64,000 bases of DNA, taken from NCBI GenBank assembly GCA_030704225.1, contig CP131915.1:1116001-1180000 (forward strand). Reading direction: 5' to 3'. Source of the stretch: Kosakonia sp. H02 (GTDB lineage Bacteria; Pseudomonadota; Gammaproteobacteria; Enterobacterales; Enterobacteriaceae). The notes under the pieces are model-generated. The model made no database searches, was not told the DNA's origin, and saw only the letters and a list, made by a program, of their open reading frames with translations. The position numbers and the translations under genes were made by a program. The first letter of the stretch is position 1; each line of letters begins with the position of its first letter. Positions 17,728 through 26,311 of this stretch are shown here, in pieces.

Positions 17728-19488
17728 TCAATATCCGGCGGTTAAATCATCCACCGAGCGCGGATCGGACGCGCCATACAGTGTGCCATCTGGTGCCACC
17801 ATAATACTCTGCGTGCTGCCCATCGACTCTTTCACCGCCACTTTTTGCCCTCGCTGTTGCAGCAGTTTCAGCGTATCCGGGCTGAAGCCTTTTTCGACAC
17901 GCAGTTCATCTGGCAACCACTGATGATGAAAGCGCGGCGCGTTGCTCGCTTCGGCTACGTTCATTCCAAAATCAATGGTGTTCACCACCATTTGCAGCAC
18001 AGTGGTGATAATGCGGCTACCGCCAGGGCTGCCGGTCACCAGCCAGGTTTTGCCATCTTTCAGCACGATGGTTGGCGACATTGACGAGAGCGGGCGCTTG
18101 CCCGGCCCAATGGCGTTAGCATCGCCGCCCACTAATCCGTAGACGTTTGGCACACCCGGTTTCGCCGAGAAATCATCCATTTCGTTATTCATCAGAATAC
18201 CAGTGTTGCCCGCGACAATGCCGCTGCCGAAAATGGTGTTCAGCGTATAAGTGACCGCGACGGCATTGCCGTCTTTATCCACCACCGAGAAATGCGTGGT
18301 TTGATTACTCTCGTACGGCTCCAGCTTGCCGGGGCGGATCTGGCTGGAAGGTTTCGCTTTATTCACATCAATCTGTGACGCAATGGATTTGGCATACGCC
18401 TTACTGGTCAGCGCCTGCCACGGCACTTTGACAAAATCCGGGTCACCGAGATATTCAGAACGGTCGGCATACGCGTATTTTTCCGCTTCCGTCATCACCT
18501 GCATGGCATCAGCGCTGCCAAAGCCATATTTCGCCAGGTCGAAGTTTTCAAGAATGTTCAGGATTTGAATGATATGGATCCCACCCGAGGACGGCGGCGG
18601 CATCGAATAGACCTGATACCCGCGATAATCGCCGCTGACCGGCGTACGCTCCACAGCTTTGTAATTCGCTAAATCCTCTTTGGTGATAAGTCCTCCGTTT
18701 TTACTCATCTCCTGGGCTATTTGCTCCGCGGTAGTGCCTTTATAGAATCCATCCGGCCCTTTTTCGGCAATCAACTCGAGGCTTTTAGCAAGATTGCTCT
18801 GCACCAGCTTGTCGCCCTTCTTCAGCGGCTCGCCCTCTTTCCAGAATATGGCTTTGCTATTGTCGTGGTTCGGCAAGACTTCACTGCCATAGGTTTTCAG
18901 GTCGTTTGCCAGCGCATCGTTAACGGTAAAACCCTGCTTTGCCAGTTTGATGGCGGGCTGCACCACTTTGTTGAGTGGCAGGGTGCCGTATTTTTCCAGC
19001 GCCATTGAGAAGCCCGCAACAGTGCCGGGCGTACCGGACGCCAGATGTGAAGTGAGGGATTTTTTGCTGTCCGGATTGCCCTGATCATCAAGAAACATAT
19101 CGCGCGTTGCCGCGGTGGGAGCCATCTCGCGAAAATCAATGGCGGTGACATTACCCTCTTTGGTGCGGATCAACATAAAACCACCACCGCCGAGATTCCC
19201 GGCCTGCGGATGGGTTACCGCCAGCGCATAACCTACGGCGACCGCGGCATCCACCGCATTACCGCCCTGTTTGAGGATATCGACGCCAACGCGGGTTGCG
19301 GCTTCATCGACGGAGGCCACCATCCCTTGTCTGGCCACTACCGGGTGAAAAACATCGGCTTCAACGCCGTAGGAAACGGGTGCGGGTGCAGGTGCCTGAG
19401 CCGGTGGCGGCGCTGCGCCAACGCCAAAACATCCCCCCGCCGTCAGCGCGGCGATCGCCACCCAACGCGCAAACTTCTGTTTTATCAT
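17728..19488 (-). CDS. ggt: Gamma-glutamyltransferase (periplasmic)
   Basis: Hydrolyses glutathione and other gamma-glutamyl compounds in the periplasm. The precursor autocleaves into large and small subunits. I chose the ATG at 19488 (MIKQKFARWVAIAALTAGG), giving 586 residues with a signal peptide (E. coli 580). The extra length is a Pro/Ala-rich stretch after the signal. The autocatalytic Thr is the second T of ESNQTTHFSVVDKDGN, which starts the small subunit. The substrate-loop motif GGSRIITTVLQM and the GGGGF segment are intact. Divergent from yhhA. Confidence 0.97.
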   Translation of the reverse strand: MIKQKFARWVAIAALTAGGCFGVGAAPPPAQAPAPAPVSYGVEADVFHPVVARQGMVASVDEAATRVGVDILKQGGNAVDAAVAVGYALAVTHPQAGNLGGGGFMLIRTKEGNVTAIDFREMAPTAATRDMFLDDQGNPDSKKSLTSHLASGTPGTVAGFSMALEKYGTLPLNKVVQPAIKLAKQGFTVNDALANDLKTYGSEVLPNHDNSKAIFWKEGEPLKKGDKLVQSNLAKSLELIAEKGPDGFYKGTTAEQIAQEMSKNGGLITKEDLANYKAVERTPVSGDYRGYQVYSMPPPSSGGIHIIQILNILENFDLAKYGFGSADAMQVMTEAEKYAYADRSEYLGDPDFVKVPWQALTSKAYAKSIASQIDVNKAKPSSQIRPGKLEPYESNQTTHFSVVDKDGNAVAVTYTLNTIFGSGIVAGNTGILMNNEMDDFSAKPGVPNVYGLVGGDANAIGPGKRPLSSMSPTIVLKDGKTWLVTGSPGGSRIITTVLQMVVNTIDFGMNVAEASNAPRFHHQWLPDELRVEKGFSPDTLKLLQQRGQKVAVKESMGSTQSIMVAPDGTLYGASDPRSVDDLTAGY

Positions 19489-19610
19489 CGTCGTTCTCCA
19501 CAAAGAAGGGCTACAGTTCCCGCTTAAGTCTGGTTCACAACTCTTAAAAAATCATTCTCATGAATGAATGCGAGTAAACTTATAAGAAGCCTCAATAGGA
19601 GGAGAGCACA

Positions 19611-20030
19611 ATGAAACCGTTAATTATCGTGGCAGCGTTACTGCCTTTTGCGGCGCTTGCGCAGCCGCTCAACCCGACGAATAACCCAAATAAACCGGGC
19701 TATGTGATCCCCAGCCAGCAGCGAATGCAGACGCAAATGCTCAATCAACAACAGCAGCAGCAAGGTTTGTTAAAACAGCAGCAGCAAACGCAGAGCCGCC
19801 AGCAACAGCAGCGCCTGCAAACGCAGATGAACGATAACTCGCAGCGAATAAGGCAGGCACAGCCGGGGGAGCTCAATCCCGTCCGCCAGCAAGTGCTCCC
19901 CAACAGCAGCGGCGGGATGCTCAGCCAGGGAAGTAATAGCGGTGGGGTGACGACGCAGCAGCAACATATGCTGCCGCAGACGCAGAGCGGCGGCATGCTG
20001 CAAAGCACACCGCAGCCAATAACGCCTTAA
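19611..20030 (+). CDS. yhhA: DUF2756 family secreted Gln-rich protein YhhA
   Basis: 139-residue small protein of unknown function. It has a short signal peptide (MKPLIIVAALLPFAALAQ). The mature part is extremely rich in Gln, with Q6, Q4 and repeated QTQ, QQQ and SGGML blocks, and Pro near both ends. Ribosome site GGAGGAG lies 8 bp before the ATG. The 3' end overlaps ugpQ by 4 bp tail to tail. E. coli YhhA sits in the same place. Confidence 0.88.
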   Translation: MKPLIIVAALLPFAALAQPLNPTNNPNKPGYVIPSQQRMQTQMLNQQQQQQGLLKQQQQTQSRQQQQRLQTQMNDNSQRIRQAQPGELNPVRQQVLPNSSGGMLSQGSNSGGVTTQQQHMLPQTQSGGMLQSTPQPITP

Positions 20031-20767
20031 TACTGAAAATGCGGGCCGATGGTGTCGATATTATCGGTGCAGATACTATCGACGCCCCAACGCAGCAGTT
20101 CGGCCGCCCGCGCGGGTTGGTTGACGGTGTATACCAGGATGTGTAAACCCGCTTCGCGCAGCATGCGTACCCGTGATTCATCCAGCAGCTTATGGTTGAG
20201 GTGAATTGAGACGCAACCTAAGCGCGTGGTGAGCGCTTGCCAGTCGTCGCGCCACTCGTCGAGCAGCAACCCGCGCGGCAACTCTGGCGCGGCGTGCTGA
20301 GCCGCTTCCAGCGCATCAATTTCAAAAGATGAAAGCAGCGGCGGAACCATGCCAGCCCATAAATCGCGGGCCGCCAGCGCAACCACTTTTCCGGTTAAAG
20401 TTCCGGTGCCGGTGGTAGGTTTGATTTCGATATTGGCCATCATGCCGTGCTGGCGGCAGCGCTCCGCCACGTCTGACAGCAGCGGCAGCGGTTCGCCTTT
20501 AAATTCGCCGCTGTACCAGCTTCCTGCATCCACTTTCAGCAAATCATGCCAGGCCAGCTCGCCCGCCACGCCCCAGCCGTTACTGGTGCGCTCCAGATTG
20601 TCGTCATGGAGCAAAAAGATCTGCCCGTCTTTTGACAATTTGGCATCAAACTCAATCATTGTGTGGCCGTAATGCGCCCCGACATCAATCGCCGCCAGCG
20701 TATTTTCCGGTGCCAGTTTGCCGCCGCCGCGATGGGCGACAATATGTGGATAAGGCCAATTATTCAT
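20027..20767 (-). CDS. ugpQ: Glycerophosphodiester phosphodiesterase UgpQ
   Basis: Cytosolic GDPD that hydrolyses glycerophosphodiesters imported by UgpBAEC to glycerol-3-phosphate and alcohol. 246 residues (E. coli 247). The family signature HRGGGKLAPENTLAAI is at residues 12-27 with catalytic His12, EFDAKLSKDGQIFLLHDD follows (second His), and MANIEIKP is the third conserved block. Last gene of the ugp operon; its ATG overlaps the ugpC stop by 4 bp. Confidence 0.97.
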   Translation of the reverse strand: MNNWPYPHIVAHRGGGKLAPENTLAAIDVGAHYGHTMIEFDAKLSKDGQIFLLHDDNLERTSNGWGVAGELAWHDLLKVDAGSWYSGEFKGEPLPLLSDVAERCRQHGMMANIEIKPTTGTGTLTGKVVALAARDLWAGMVPPLLSSFEIDALEAAQHAAPELPRGLLLDEWRDDWQALTTRLGCVSIHLNHKLLDESRVRMLREAGLHILVYTVNQPARAAELLRWGVDSICTDNIDTIGPHFQY

Positions 20768-21837
20768 ACGCGTTGTCCTGTTTCACCCTCAAATAAGTGC
20801 AGGTGATTCTCCGCCAGATGCAGCCACAGCGTGCTGCCTGCCGCCGGGCGTTCGTGATGCGACAGACGCACCACCAGTTTCTGTTCGCCCCAGCGGCCAT
20901 GCGCCAGGTTATCTGCACCAAGCATCTCCAGCGTATCCATCACCAGCGGTACGCCGCCTGCGGCCTGTGAGCTTAGCGCAATATGTTCCGGGCGGATACC
21001 TAACGTCATTTTGCGCCCGGCATAGCCGCGATAGTGCCAGTTGATGGGCAGCGCCATGCCGCTTTCCAGTTCGAAATGAGTACCAGCGCTGCTGATGCGA
21101 CCGTCCAGCAGGTTCATCGCCGGGCTGCCGATAAAGCTCGCCACAAACCGGCTGGCGGGCTTTTCGTACACCTCAACCGGCGTGCCTGTTTGCTCTGCGA
21201 CGCCTTTGTTCATCACCATCACGCGCTGGGCCAGCGTCATTGCTTCCACTTGATCGTGAGTAACATACAAAGAAGTCGTATTGAGACGACGGTGCAGTTG
21301 TTGCAACTCCAGGCGCATCTGCACGCGCAGCTTAGCATCGAGGTTAGAGAGCGGTTCATCAAACAGGAATACGGCCGGATCGCGAACAATCGCACGCCCC
21401 ATCGCCACACGCTGGCGCTGCCCGCCGGAAAGCTCGCGCGGACGACGTTTTAGCAGCCCATCGAGTTCAAGAATGCGCGCCGCTTCTGCTACTCGGTCGG
21501 CAATATGCGCTTTGCCCATGCCGCGAATTTTCAACCCCCACGCCATGTTCTCTTCCACGCTCATATGCGGGTAAAGGGCGTAGTTCTGGAACACCATGGC
21601 GATGCCGCGATCTTTCGGCTCCATCTCCGTGACGCGCTGGCGGTCAATCCAGATATCGCCGCTGGAAACGCGCTCCAGCCCGGCGACCATGCGCAGCAAC
21701 GTCGATTTTCCGCAGCCCGACGGGCCGACCATCACGATAAATTCGCCATCGGCAACATCCAGCGTCAACGGTTGGATCACCTGGGTTTTGCCGCTGTCCC
21801 AACTTTTGGTAACCGCTTGTAATTTTAATCCTGACAT
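20764..21837 (-). CDS. ugpC: sn-Glycerol-3-phosphate ABC transporter ATP-binding protein UgpC
   Basis: ATPase of the Ugp importer (MalK-type). The correct start is the ATG at 21837 (MSGLKLQAVTKSWDSGKTQ), giving 357 residues like E. coli (356). Walker A GPSGCGKST, signature LSGGQRQRVAMGRAIVRD, Walker B VFLFDEPLSNLD and a C-terminal regulatory domain are all visible. The open frame continues upstream to 22092 only because the inserted palindromic element (21841-22108) has no stop codon in that frame. In E. coli ugpE and ugpC are nearly adjacent. Here the insert replaces the normal upstream region and the ribosome site looks weak. Confidence 0.96.
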   Translation of the reverse strand: MSGLKLQAVTKSWDSGKTQVIQPLTLDVADGEFIVMVGPSGCGKSTLLRMVAGLERVSSGDIWIDRQRVTEMEPKDRGIAMVFQNYALYPHMSVEENMAWGLKIRGMGKAHIADRVAEAARILELDGLLKRRPRELSGGQRQRVAMGRAIVRDPAVFLFDEPLSNLDAKLRVQMRLELQQLHRRLNTTSLYVTHDQVEAMTLAQRVMVMNKGVAEQTGTPVEVYEKPASRFVASFIGSPAMNLLDGRISSAGTHFELESGMALPINWHYRGYAGRKMTLGIRPEHIALSSQAAGGVPLVMDTLEMLGADNLAHGRWGEQKLVVRLSHHERPAAGSTLWLHLAENHLHLFEGETGQRV

Positions 21838-21840
21838 ATA

Positions 21841-22108
21841 AGGTTGCATCTCTTGATTGTTCGTGAACGTCGCTGGCGGCCATTTTTGCCCAAGGCAAGG
21901 CGCGAGCGGCGAAGTTTGGTGGGCCCAAATAAAACGCGAGTAACGCAGCTTTGGGCAAAAATGGCCCCAGCCCTTCGGGACGCGTGCCGAAACCGCGTAC
22001 TCTGCGTTGTCGGATTTGGACATAGGCCCACTATGTCCATCATCCTCCGCCTTGATTACGCGATTTCGGCTCAGCGTCGACGTCACGCACAATCAAGGGA
22101 TACAACCT
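21841..22108. mobile_element. MITE-like palindromic element between ugpE and ugpC
   Basis: 268 bp bounded by imperfect terminal inverted repeats of about 31 bp (left AGGTTGCATCTCTTGATTGT, right end reading inward AGGTTGTATCCCTTGATTGT). Inside are a perfect 16-bp inverted repeat (GGCCATTTTTGCCCAA at 21878-21893, complement at 21951-21966), a 13/14 match pair (21986-21999 with 22057-22070), and a palindrome TGGACATAG-GCCCA-CTATGTCCA at 22017-22039. There is no transposase gene. No clear target duplication is seen. The right end touches the ugpE stop codon. It could be a MITE or a large intergenic repeat unit of the ERIC kind; I do not recognise the family. Confidence 0.8.
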
Positions 22109-22952
22109 ACTTCTCACTATCCACTAAACCACGCACAAACGCGCGCTGCATGGCTAAAACGATAACGACCGGGGGGATCAGCGTCAGCAACATGGCTGCC
22201 ATCACCTGGTTCCATTGCGTGGTGCCTTCACCGCTGGCGATCATCCCTTTTACGCCCGCCACGGCGGTGCCGAGATTGACATCGCTAATAATCAGCAGCG
22301 GCCATAAATACTGGTTCCAGCCGTAGATAAAAGTGATGACGAACAGCGCCGCGAGATTGGTTTTAGAGAGCGGCAACACGATGTCGCGGAAAAAACGCAT
22401 CGGCGAAGCGCCGTCAATGCGCGCGGCTTCCATTAGCTCATCCGGCAGCGTCATAAAGAACTGACGGAACAGGAACGTCGCGGTGGCAGATGCCATTAGC
22501 GGCAAGGTCAGGCCGGTATAGCTATCCAGCATTTTCAGGTTGGCGATCACCTCCACCGTCGGGAAAATGCGCACCTCAACTGGCAGCATTAACGTACTGA
22601 AGATCATCCAGAAAAAGAGATTACGCAGCGGGAAACGAAACCAGACAATGGCGAACGCCGAGAGGATCGACACAGCGATTTTCCCCACCGTAATGACAAA
22701 AGCCATGATGAAACTGTTAGTCAGCATCAACCAGAAGGGCGCGCTGTTAACACCAATGCCGTTGACCCAGATGTTGCGCAGGTTTTCCCACAGATGGCTG
22801 CCCGGAATTAAGGTCATTGGCGTGTCATACACCGCGTTGATATCAAGCGTGGCAGTGACAAAGGCGACATACAGCGGAAACAGCACCACCGCAATGCCGA
22901 GAATAAGCATGATATGGCTGAACAGCGTCAGCCCGGGGCGATTCTCAATCAT
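22107..22952 (-). CDS. ugpE: sn-Glycerol-3-phosphate ABC transporter permease UgpE
   Basis: Inner-membrane permease subunit of UgpBAEC, 281 residues as in E. coli. Six hydrophobic segments are visible, with the EAA loop LMEAARIDGASPMRFFRDIVLP (about 175-195) that contacts UgpC. Its ATG overlaps the ugpA stop by 4 bp. The stop codon abuts the end of the palindromic element that separates it from ugpC. Confidence 0.97.
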   Translation of the reverse strand: MIENRPGLTLFSHIMLILGIAVVLFPLYVAFVTATLDINAVYDTPMTLIPGSHLWENLRNIWVNGIGVNSAPFWLMLTNSFIMAFVITVGKIAVSILSAFAIVWFRFPLRNLFFWMIFSTLMLPVEVRIFPTVEVIANLKMLDSYTGLTLPLMASATATFLFRQFFMTLPDELMEAARIDGASPMRFFRDIVLPLSKTNLAALFVITFIYGWNQYLWPLLIISDVNLGTAVAGVKGMIASGEGTTQWNQVMAAMLLTLIPPVVIVLAMQRAFVRGLVDSEK

Positions 22953-23836
22953 TGGTAGCGCACCTTACTTTCCACATAGCGGAACTGAACGACCGTCAGC
23001 ACAATCACCAGCACCATCAGCACCACCGACTGCGCCGCAGAGGCGGAAAGATCCAGCCCGGCAAACCCTTCGCGGTAGATTTTATAAATCAGCGTGGTGG
23101 TCGCCTGCACCGGCCCGCCTGCCGTTGCGGCATCGATAACCGGGAAGGTGTCGAAAAAGGCGTACACGAGATTCACCACCAGCAGGAAGAAACTTACCGG
23201 TGCGATAAGCGGCAGCGACAATGCGAAAAAACGGCGGACAGGCCCGGCACCGTCAATAGCGGCTGCTTCGACCAGCGAACGCGGAATCGACTGCAACGCT
23301 GCGAAGAAGAACAGGAAGTTGTAGCTGATCTGTTTCCATACCGAAGCAAATACCACCAGGAACATCGCCTGACCGCTGTTTTGCGCGTGGTTCCAGTCGT
23401 AACCAAACTGCCCCAGAAAATGGGTAATCAACCCGCGCCCGGGGTTAAAGAGAAAAATCCACAATACAGCGGCCACAGCGGGCGCAACGGCATACGGCAG
23501 AAGCATCAGCGTTTGATAGAGGCGGCTGCCGCGCACCACATTATCGACCAGCGCAGCAAAAAACAGCGACACCAGCAGGCCGCTAAAGGTGACCATCGCG
23601 CTAAAGCGGATTGTTGTCCAGAAGGAGTCCAGATAGTAGCCGTCGTGAAACAGCGCCACAAAGTTATCCAGCCCAACAAACTGGCTGGAGAGCCCGAACG
23701 GATCCACGCTTTGTACCGAATACCACAGCGCTTCGCCCGCAGGCCAGATAAAGAAAATAATCGTGATCGCCAGTTGCGGGGCAACTAACAGATAAGGCAG
23801 CCAGCGTGAACGAAACACCGGACGGGATGAGGACAT
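22949..23836 (-). CDS. ugpA: sn-Glycerol-3-phosphate ABC transporter permease UgpA
   Basis: Second permease subunit of the Ugp importer. 295 residues from the ATG at 23836 (MSSSRPVFRSRWLPYLLVAP), exactly the E. coli length. The in-frame extension to 23926 is only REP sequence. The EAA loop VEAAAIDGAGPVRRFFALSLPLI is visible, with six membrane segments. A BIME lies in the gap to ugpB. Confidence 0.97.
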   Translation of the reverse strand: MSSSRPVFRSRWLPYLLVAPQLAITIIFFIWPAGEALWYSVQSVDPFGLSSQFVGLDNFVALFHDGYYLDSFWTTIRFSAMVTFSGLLVSLFFAALVDNVVRGSRLYQTLMLLPYAVAPAVAAVLWIFLFNPGRGLITHFLGQFGYDWNHAQNSGQAMFLVVFASVWKQISYNFLFFFAALQSIPRSLVEAAAIDGAGPVRRFFALSLPLIAPVSFFLLVVNLVYAFFDTFPVIDAATAGGPVQATTTLIYKIYREGFAGLDLSASAAQSVVLMVLVIVLTVVQFRYVESKVRYQ

Positions 23837-23854
23837 AAGAAGCTCTTCTGTGAA

Positions 23855-23935
23855 AAATGCCGGGTGGCGGCTACGCCTTACCCGGCCTACGGGCTGGATT
23901 TGTAGGCCGGATAAGCGCAGCGCCATCCGGCATTT
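23855..23935. repeat. BIME (two inverted REP units) between ugpA and ugpB
   Basis: REP units in opposite orientation at about 23855-23890 (aatgccgggtggcggctacg...) and 23902-23935 (gtaggccggataagcgcagc...catt), with a short spacer. Within an operon such elements can stabilise upstream mRNA, here the ugpB segment, and give more binding protein than permease. Confidence 0.9.
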
Positions 23936-23940
23936 CTACA

Positions 23941-25257
23941 TTAAGACTTAGTAGACTGCTCGAAGCGACGCAGCAACTGGTTGCCACGCTCAACGGCGGA
24001 ATCCAGCGCTTGCTGCGGGGTTTTCTTGCCGGTCCACACGCTTTCCAGCTCTTCATCCACAATGGTGCGGATCTGCGGCATATTGCCCAGACGCATGCCT
24101 TTGGTGAAGGCTAACGGCGGCTTGTTCAGCATCTGGCGCGTCGCAATATCGGCACCCGGATTTTTGTCATAGAAGCCCTGCTGACGCGTCAGGTCATAAG
24201 CGGCCGTGGTGATCGGCAGGTAACCGGTCTTCTGGTGCCATTCCGCTGCATTTTCCGGTTTCGTCAGGAAGTCGAGGAACTGCGCCACGCCTTTGTAAGT
24301 CGCGTCATCTTTGCCCTGCATCACCCACAGGCTTGCCCCGCCGATAATGGCGTTTTGCGGTGCACCTTTTACGTCAGCATCGTATGGCATCATGCCGACA
24401 CCGTAGTTGAACTTAGCGTAATGACGGATATCGGCCAGCGAGCCGGAAGAGGCGGTGGTGATGGCGCAATCGCCGTTATAGAACTTCTCGGTGGATTCAT
24501 CTTTACGACCGAAGTAGCTGAAATCCCCTTTCTTATTGAGATCTTCCAGCATGGCGATGTGTTTCACCTGCTCCGGCTTGTTGAACTCCAGTACAGCGTC
24601 CGTACCATCAAAGCCGTTATTTTTGGTCGCCACTGGCAGGCCGTGCCAGGCGCTGAAGTTTTCAATCTGGATCCAGCCCTGCCAGCCGCTGGCGTAGCCG
24701 CACTTCATCCCGGCGGCTTTCAGCTTCGTGGTGTATTCGGCCAGGTCCTGCCAGGTTTTCGGCGGCTGATCCGGGTTCAGGCCCGCTTTTTTGAAGGCGT
24801 CTTTGTTGTAATACAGCACTGGCGTTGAGCTGTTAAACGGCTGAGAGAGCAAATGGCCAGTTTTGGAATCAGTGTAATAACCCGAAACGGTCGGCACGAA
24901 CTGGCTTTCATCGAAGCTAATGCCCGCATCTTTAAAGACCTGGTACACCGGTTTGATGGCTTTGGAAGCCATCATGGTGGCGGTACCGACTTCGTAAACC
25001 TGCAAAATAGCCGGCGCATTGCCAGTACGGAAGGCGGCGATGCCTGCGCTCAGGCTCTGCTCATAGTTACCCTTATACACCGGCACAATTTTGTAATCCG
25101 GGTGGGTTTCATTGAAACGTTGCGCCAGGGAGTCAACTTCTTTACCTAACTCCCCTTCCATGGAATGCCAGAACGGAATAGTGGTTGCGGCCATGGCGTT
25201 GCCTGCAAAAACGAATCCCAGCGCCAGACCCAAAGCTGTATGTCGTAACGTTGTCAT
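23941..25257 (-). CDS. ugpB: sn-Glycerol-3-phosphate-binding periplasmic protein UgpB
   Basis: Periplasmic solute-binding protein for glycerol-3-phosphate and glycerophosphodiesters; 438 residues as in E. coli. The signal peptide MTTLRHTALGLALGFVFAGNAMA is cleaved before ATTIPFWHS. First gene of ugpBAECQ, preceded by a Pho-box array at 25319-25369, so it should be induced by PhoB during phosphate limitation. Confidence 0.98.
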   Translation of the reverse strand: MTTLRHTALGLALGFVFAGNAMAATTIPFWHSMEGELGKEVDSLAQRFNETHPDYKIVPVYKGNYEQSLSAGIAAFRTGNAPAILQVYEVGTATMMASKAIKPVYQVFKDAGISFDESQFVPTVSGYYTDSKTGHLLSQPFNSSTPVLYYNKDAFKKAGLNPDQPPKTWQDLAEYTTKLKAAGMKCGYASGWQGWIQIENFSAWHGLPVATKNNGFDGTDAVLEFNKPEQVKHIAMLEDLNKKGDFSYFGRKDESTEKFYNGDCAITTASSGSLADIRHYAKFNYGVGMMPYDADVKGAPQNAIIGGASLWVMQGKDDATYKGVAQFLDFLTKPENAAEWHQKTGYLPITTAAYDLTRQQGFYDKNPGADIATRQMLNKPPLAFTKGMRLGNMPQIRTIVDEELESVWTGKKTPQQALDSAVERGNQLLRRFEQSTKS

Positions 25258-25318
25258 TGTGCTCTCTCTTGTTATAAGGGGTGCGCGTTATCACGCGTTT
25301 GTGCTCGCGAGGTAACAT

Positions 25319-25369
25319 GACACGCTCGAATGACAGAAAAATAACTATTTAATTACAAAAACATGACAA
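25319..25369 (-). promoter_or_regulatory. Pho-box array upstream of ugpB
   Basis: Reading the minus strand, 7-bp PhoB half-sites recur with exact 11-bp periodicity: TTGTCAT (25363-25369), TTGTAAT (25352-25358), TAGTTAT (25341-25347), CTGTCAT (25330-25336) and a weak GCGTGTC (25319-25325). The first two form a near-consensus 18-bp Pho box. The array begins about 60 bp before the ugpB ATG. E. coli ugp is a known PhoB target with several boxes. Confidence 0.87.
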
Positions 25370-25432
25370 CCAGGCGTCAGGAAAATGTCGGCAGGATGAT
25401 AGTCAGGTGAATGAAAAATGGCGGGAAAAGTA

Positions 25433-25464
25433 AAAGGGCTTCCCTGCAAACAGAGAAGCCCTTT
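25433..25464 (-). terminator. Terminator of hok copy 1
   Basis: Minus-strand hairpin with arms AAAGGGCTTC / GAAGCCCTTT, followed by TTAC and a short T-rich stretch, about 74 bp past the hok stop codon. The same structure ends copy 2 at 25947-25978. Confidence 0.75.
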
Positions 25465-25537
25465 AAACGGCGCTCGGGGAATATGCCACGACGCTATCAC
25501 CACCTGAAAGGCAGGGATTGCTCCCTGCCCCAGGTTG

Positions 25538-25693
25538 CTACTTACCGGATTCGTAAGCCATTAAAGCCGCCACCTCCCTGTCTGTATCCTTGTAGCGAAT
25601 TTCGCACAGCGATTTCCGCGTCAGGTAAGTGAATATCAGCAGTGTGAAACACAGGATAAACACGCACCAGATAAAGGTCTGCGGTAACTTCAT
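25538..25693 (-). CDS. hok: Hok/Gef family type I toxin, copy 1
   Basis: 51-residue toxic membrane peptide MKLPQTFIWCVFILCFTLLI... with the Hok features: one hydrophobic N-terminal span (7-24), then the TRKSLCEIRYKDTDREVAAL block with its conserved Cys, and the C-terminal AYESGK. Hok peptides depolarise the inner membrane; translation is blocked by the antisense Sok RNA. The frame can also start at 25750, adding 19 residues, like the in-frame Mok leader of E. coli mokC/hokC. Ribosome site AAGGAG precedes the hok ATG. 514 bp separate it from the second copy. Confidence 0.9.
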   Translation of the reverse strand: MKLPQTFIWCVFILCFTLLIFTYLTRKSLCEIRYKDTDREVAALMAYESGK

Positions 25694-25741
25694 AGCCTGC
25701 AACTCCTTGCCTTTCAGCGGGTAAGAGGCTACGCTGATGTT

Positions 25742-25796
25742 GTCTGACATGTTGGTAGCCTCGGGTTAATTGAAAAATTGACTCGGGGCTTTCTTC
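25742..25796 (+). ncRNA. sok: Sok-like antisense RNA, copy 1
   Basis: The plus strand opposite the hok leader has -35 TTGCCT (25707-25712), a 17-bp spacer, -10 TACGCT (25730-25735), and then a 10-bp stem AGCCTCGGGT / ACTCGGGGCT (25757-25790, two G-U pairs) followed by TTCTTCTTTC. This is the Sok layout. Both ends are estimated. The second copy keeps all elements with the same spacing. Confidence 0.72.
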
Positions 25797-25946
25797 TTTC
25801 TGCCACACAGCTTTCTATGAATGCTCATGAGGCAAAAAGCCTCAAGCGCCGCCCGCATCATATCCCAATAAACCGCCAGGCTGCATTGCTGAACCTCGTT
25901 TTTAAGATAAAAACCGATCGTATATATTACTGTTTTCACTAATAAA

Positions 25947-25978
25947 AAAGGGCTTCTCCGCGATCAGAGAAGCCCTTT
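25947..25978 (-). terminator. Terminator of hok copy 2
   Basis: Minus-strand hairpin with 12-bp perfect arms AAAGGGCTTCTC / GAGAAGCCCTTT, followed by a run of T (TTT then ATTAG), about 74 bp past the second hok stop codon. Confidence 0.8.
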
Positions 25979-26051
25979 AAACGGCGCTCGGGGACTATGC
26001 CACGACGCTATCACCACCTGAAAGGCATGTATTGCTCCCTGCACCCGGTTG

Positions 26052-26207
26052 CTACTTAGCGGATTCGTAATCCATTAAAGCCGACACCTCCCTGTCTGTA
26101 TCCTTGTAGCGAATTTCGCACAGCGATTTCCGCGTCAGGTAAGTGAATATCAGCAGTGTGAAACACAGGATAAACACGCACCAGATAAAGGTCTGCGGTA
26201 GCTTCAT
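26052..26207 (-). CDS. hok: Hok/Gef family type I toxin, copy 2
   Basis: 51-residue toxin nearly identical to copy 1; the visible differences are VSALMDYESAK against VAALMAYESGK at the C-terminus. The membrane span, the Cys of SLCEIRY and the charged linker are all intact. The start (ATG 26207) lies after the AAGGAG site. The frame extends upstream to 26321 and overlaps the leader, as in mok-type leaders. Both copies look able to make toxin. Confidence 0.9.
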   Translation of the reverse strand: MKLPQTFIWCVFILCFTLLIFTYLTRKSLCEIRYKDTDREVSALMDYESAK

Positions 26208-26255
26208 AGCCTGCAACTCCTTGCCTTCCGGCGGGTAAGAAGCTACGCTGATGCT

Positions 26256-26311
26256 GTCTGGGCATACGGGTAGCCTCGGGTTAATTGAAAAATTGACTCG
26301 GGGCTTTCTTC
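26256..26311 (+). ncRNA. sok: Sok-like antisense RNA, copy 2
   Basis: Same arrangement as copy 1: -35 TTGCCT (26221-26226), 17-bp spacer, -10 TACGCT (26244-26249), terminator stem AGCCTCGGGT (26272-26281) with ACTCGGGGCT (26296-26305), then TTTCTTCG. The segment between the start and the stem differs from copy 1 at several positions, so each Sok may prefer its own hok mRNA. Ends are estimated. Confidence 0.72.

Noticed and set aside
21838..22092. 85-residue N-terminal extension of UgpC
   Set aside because: The extension is wholly encoded by the palindromic element; family alignment from memory starts at MSGLKLQ (ATG 21837).
25542..25808. 88-codon minus-strand frame overlapping hok copy 1 as an independent gene
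   Set aside because: Out of frame with hok and rich in shadow composition. It could be a coupled leader frame, but the in-frame 70-residue frame resembles known Mok proteins better; neither is listed as a separate gene.
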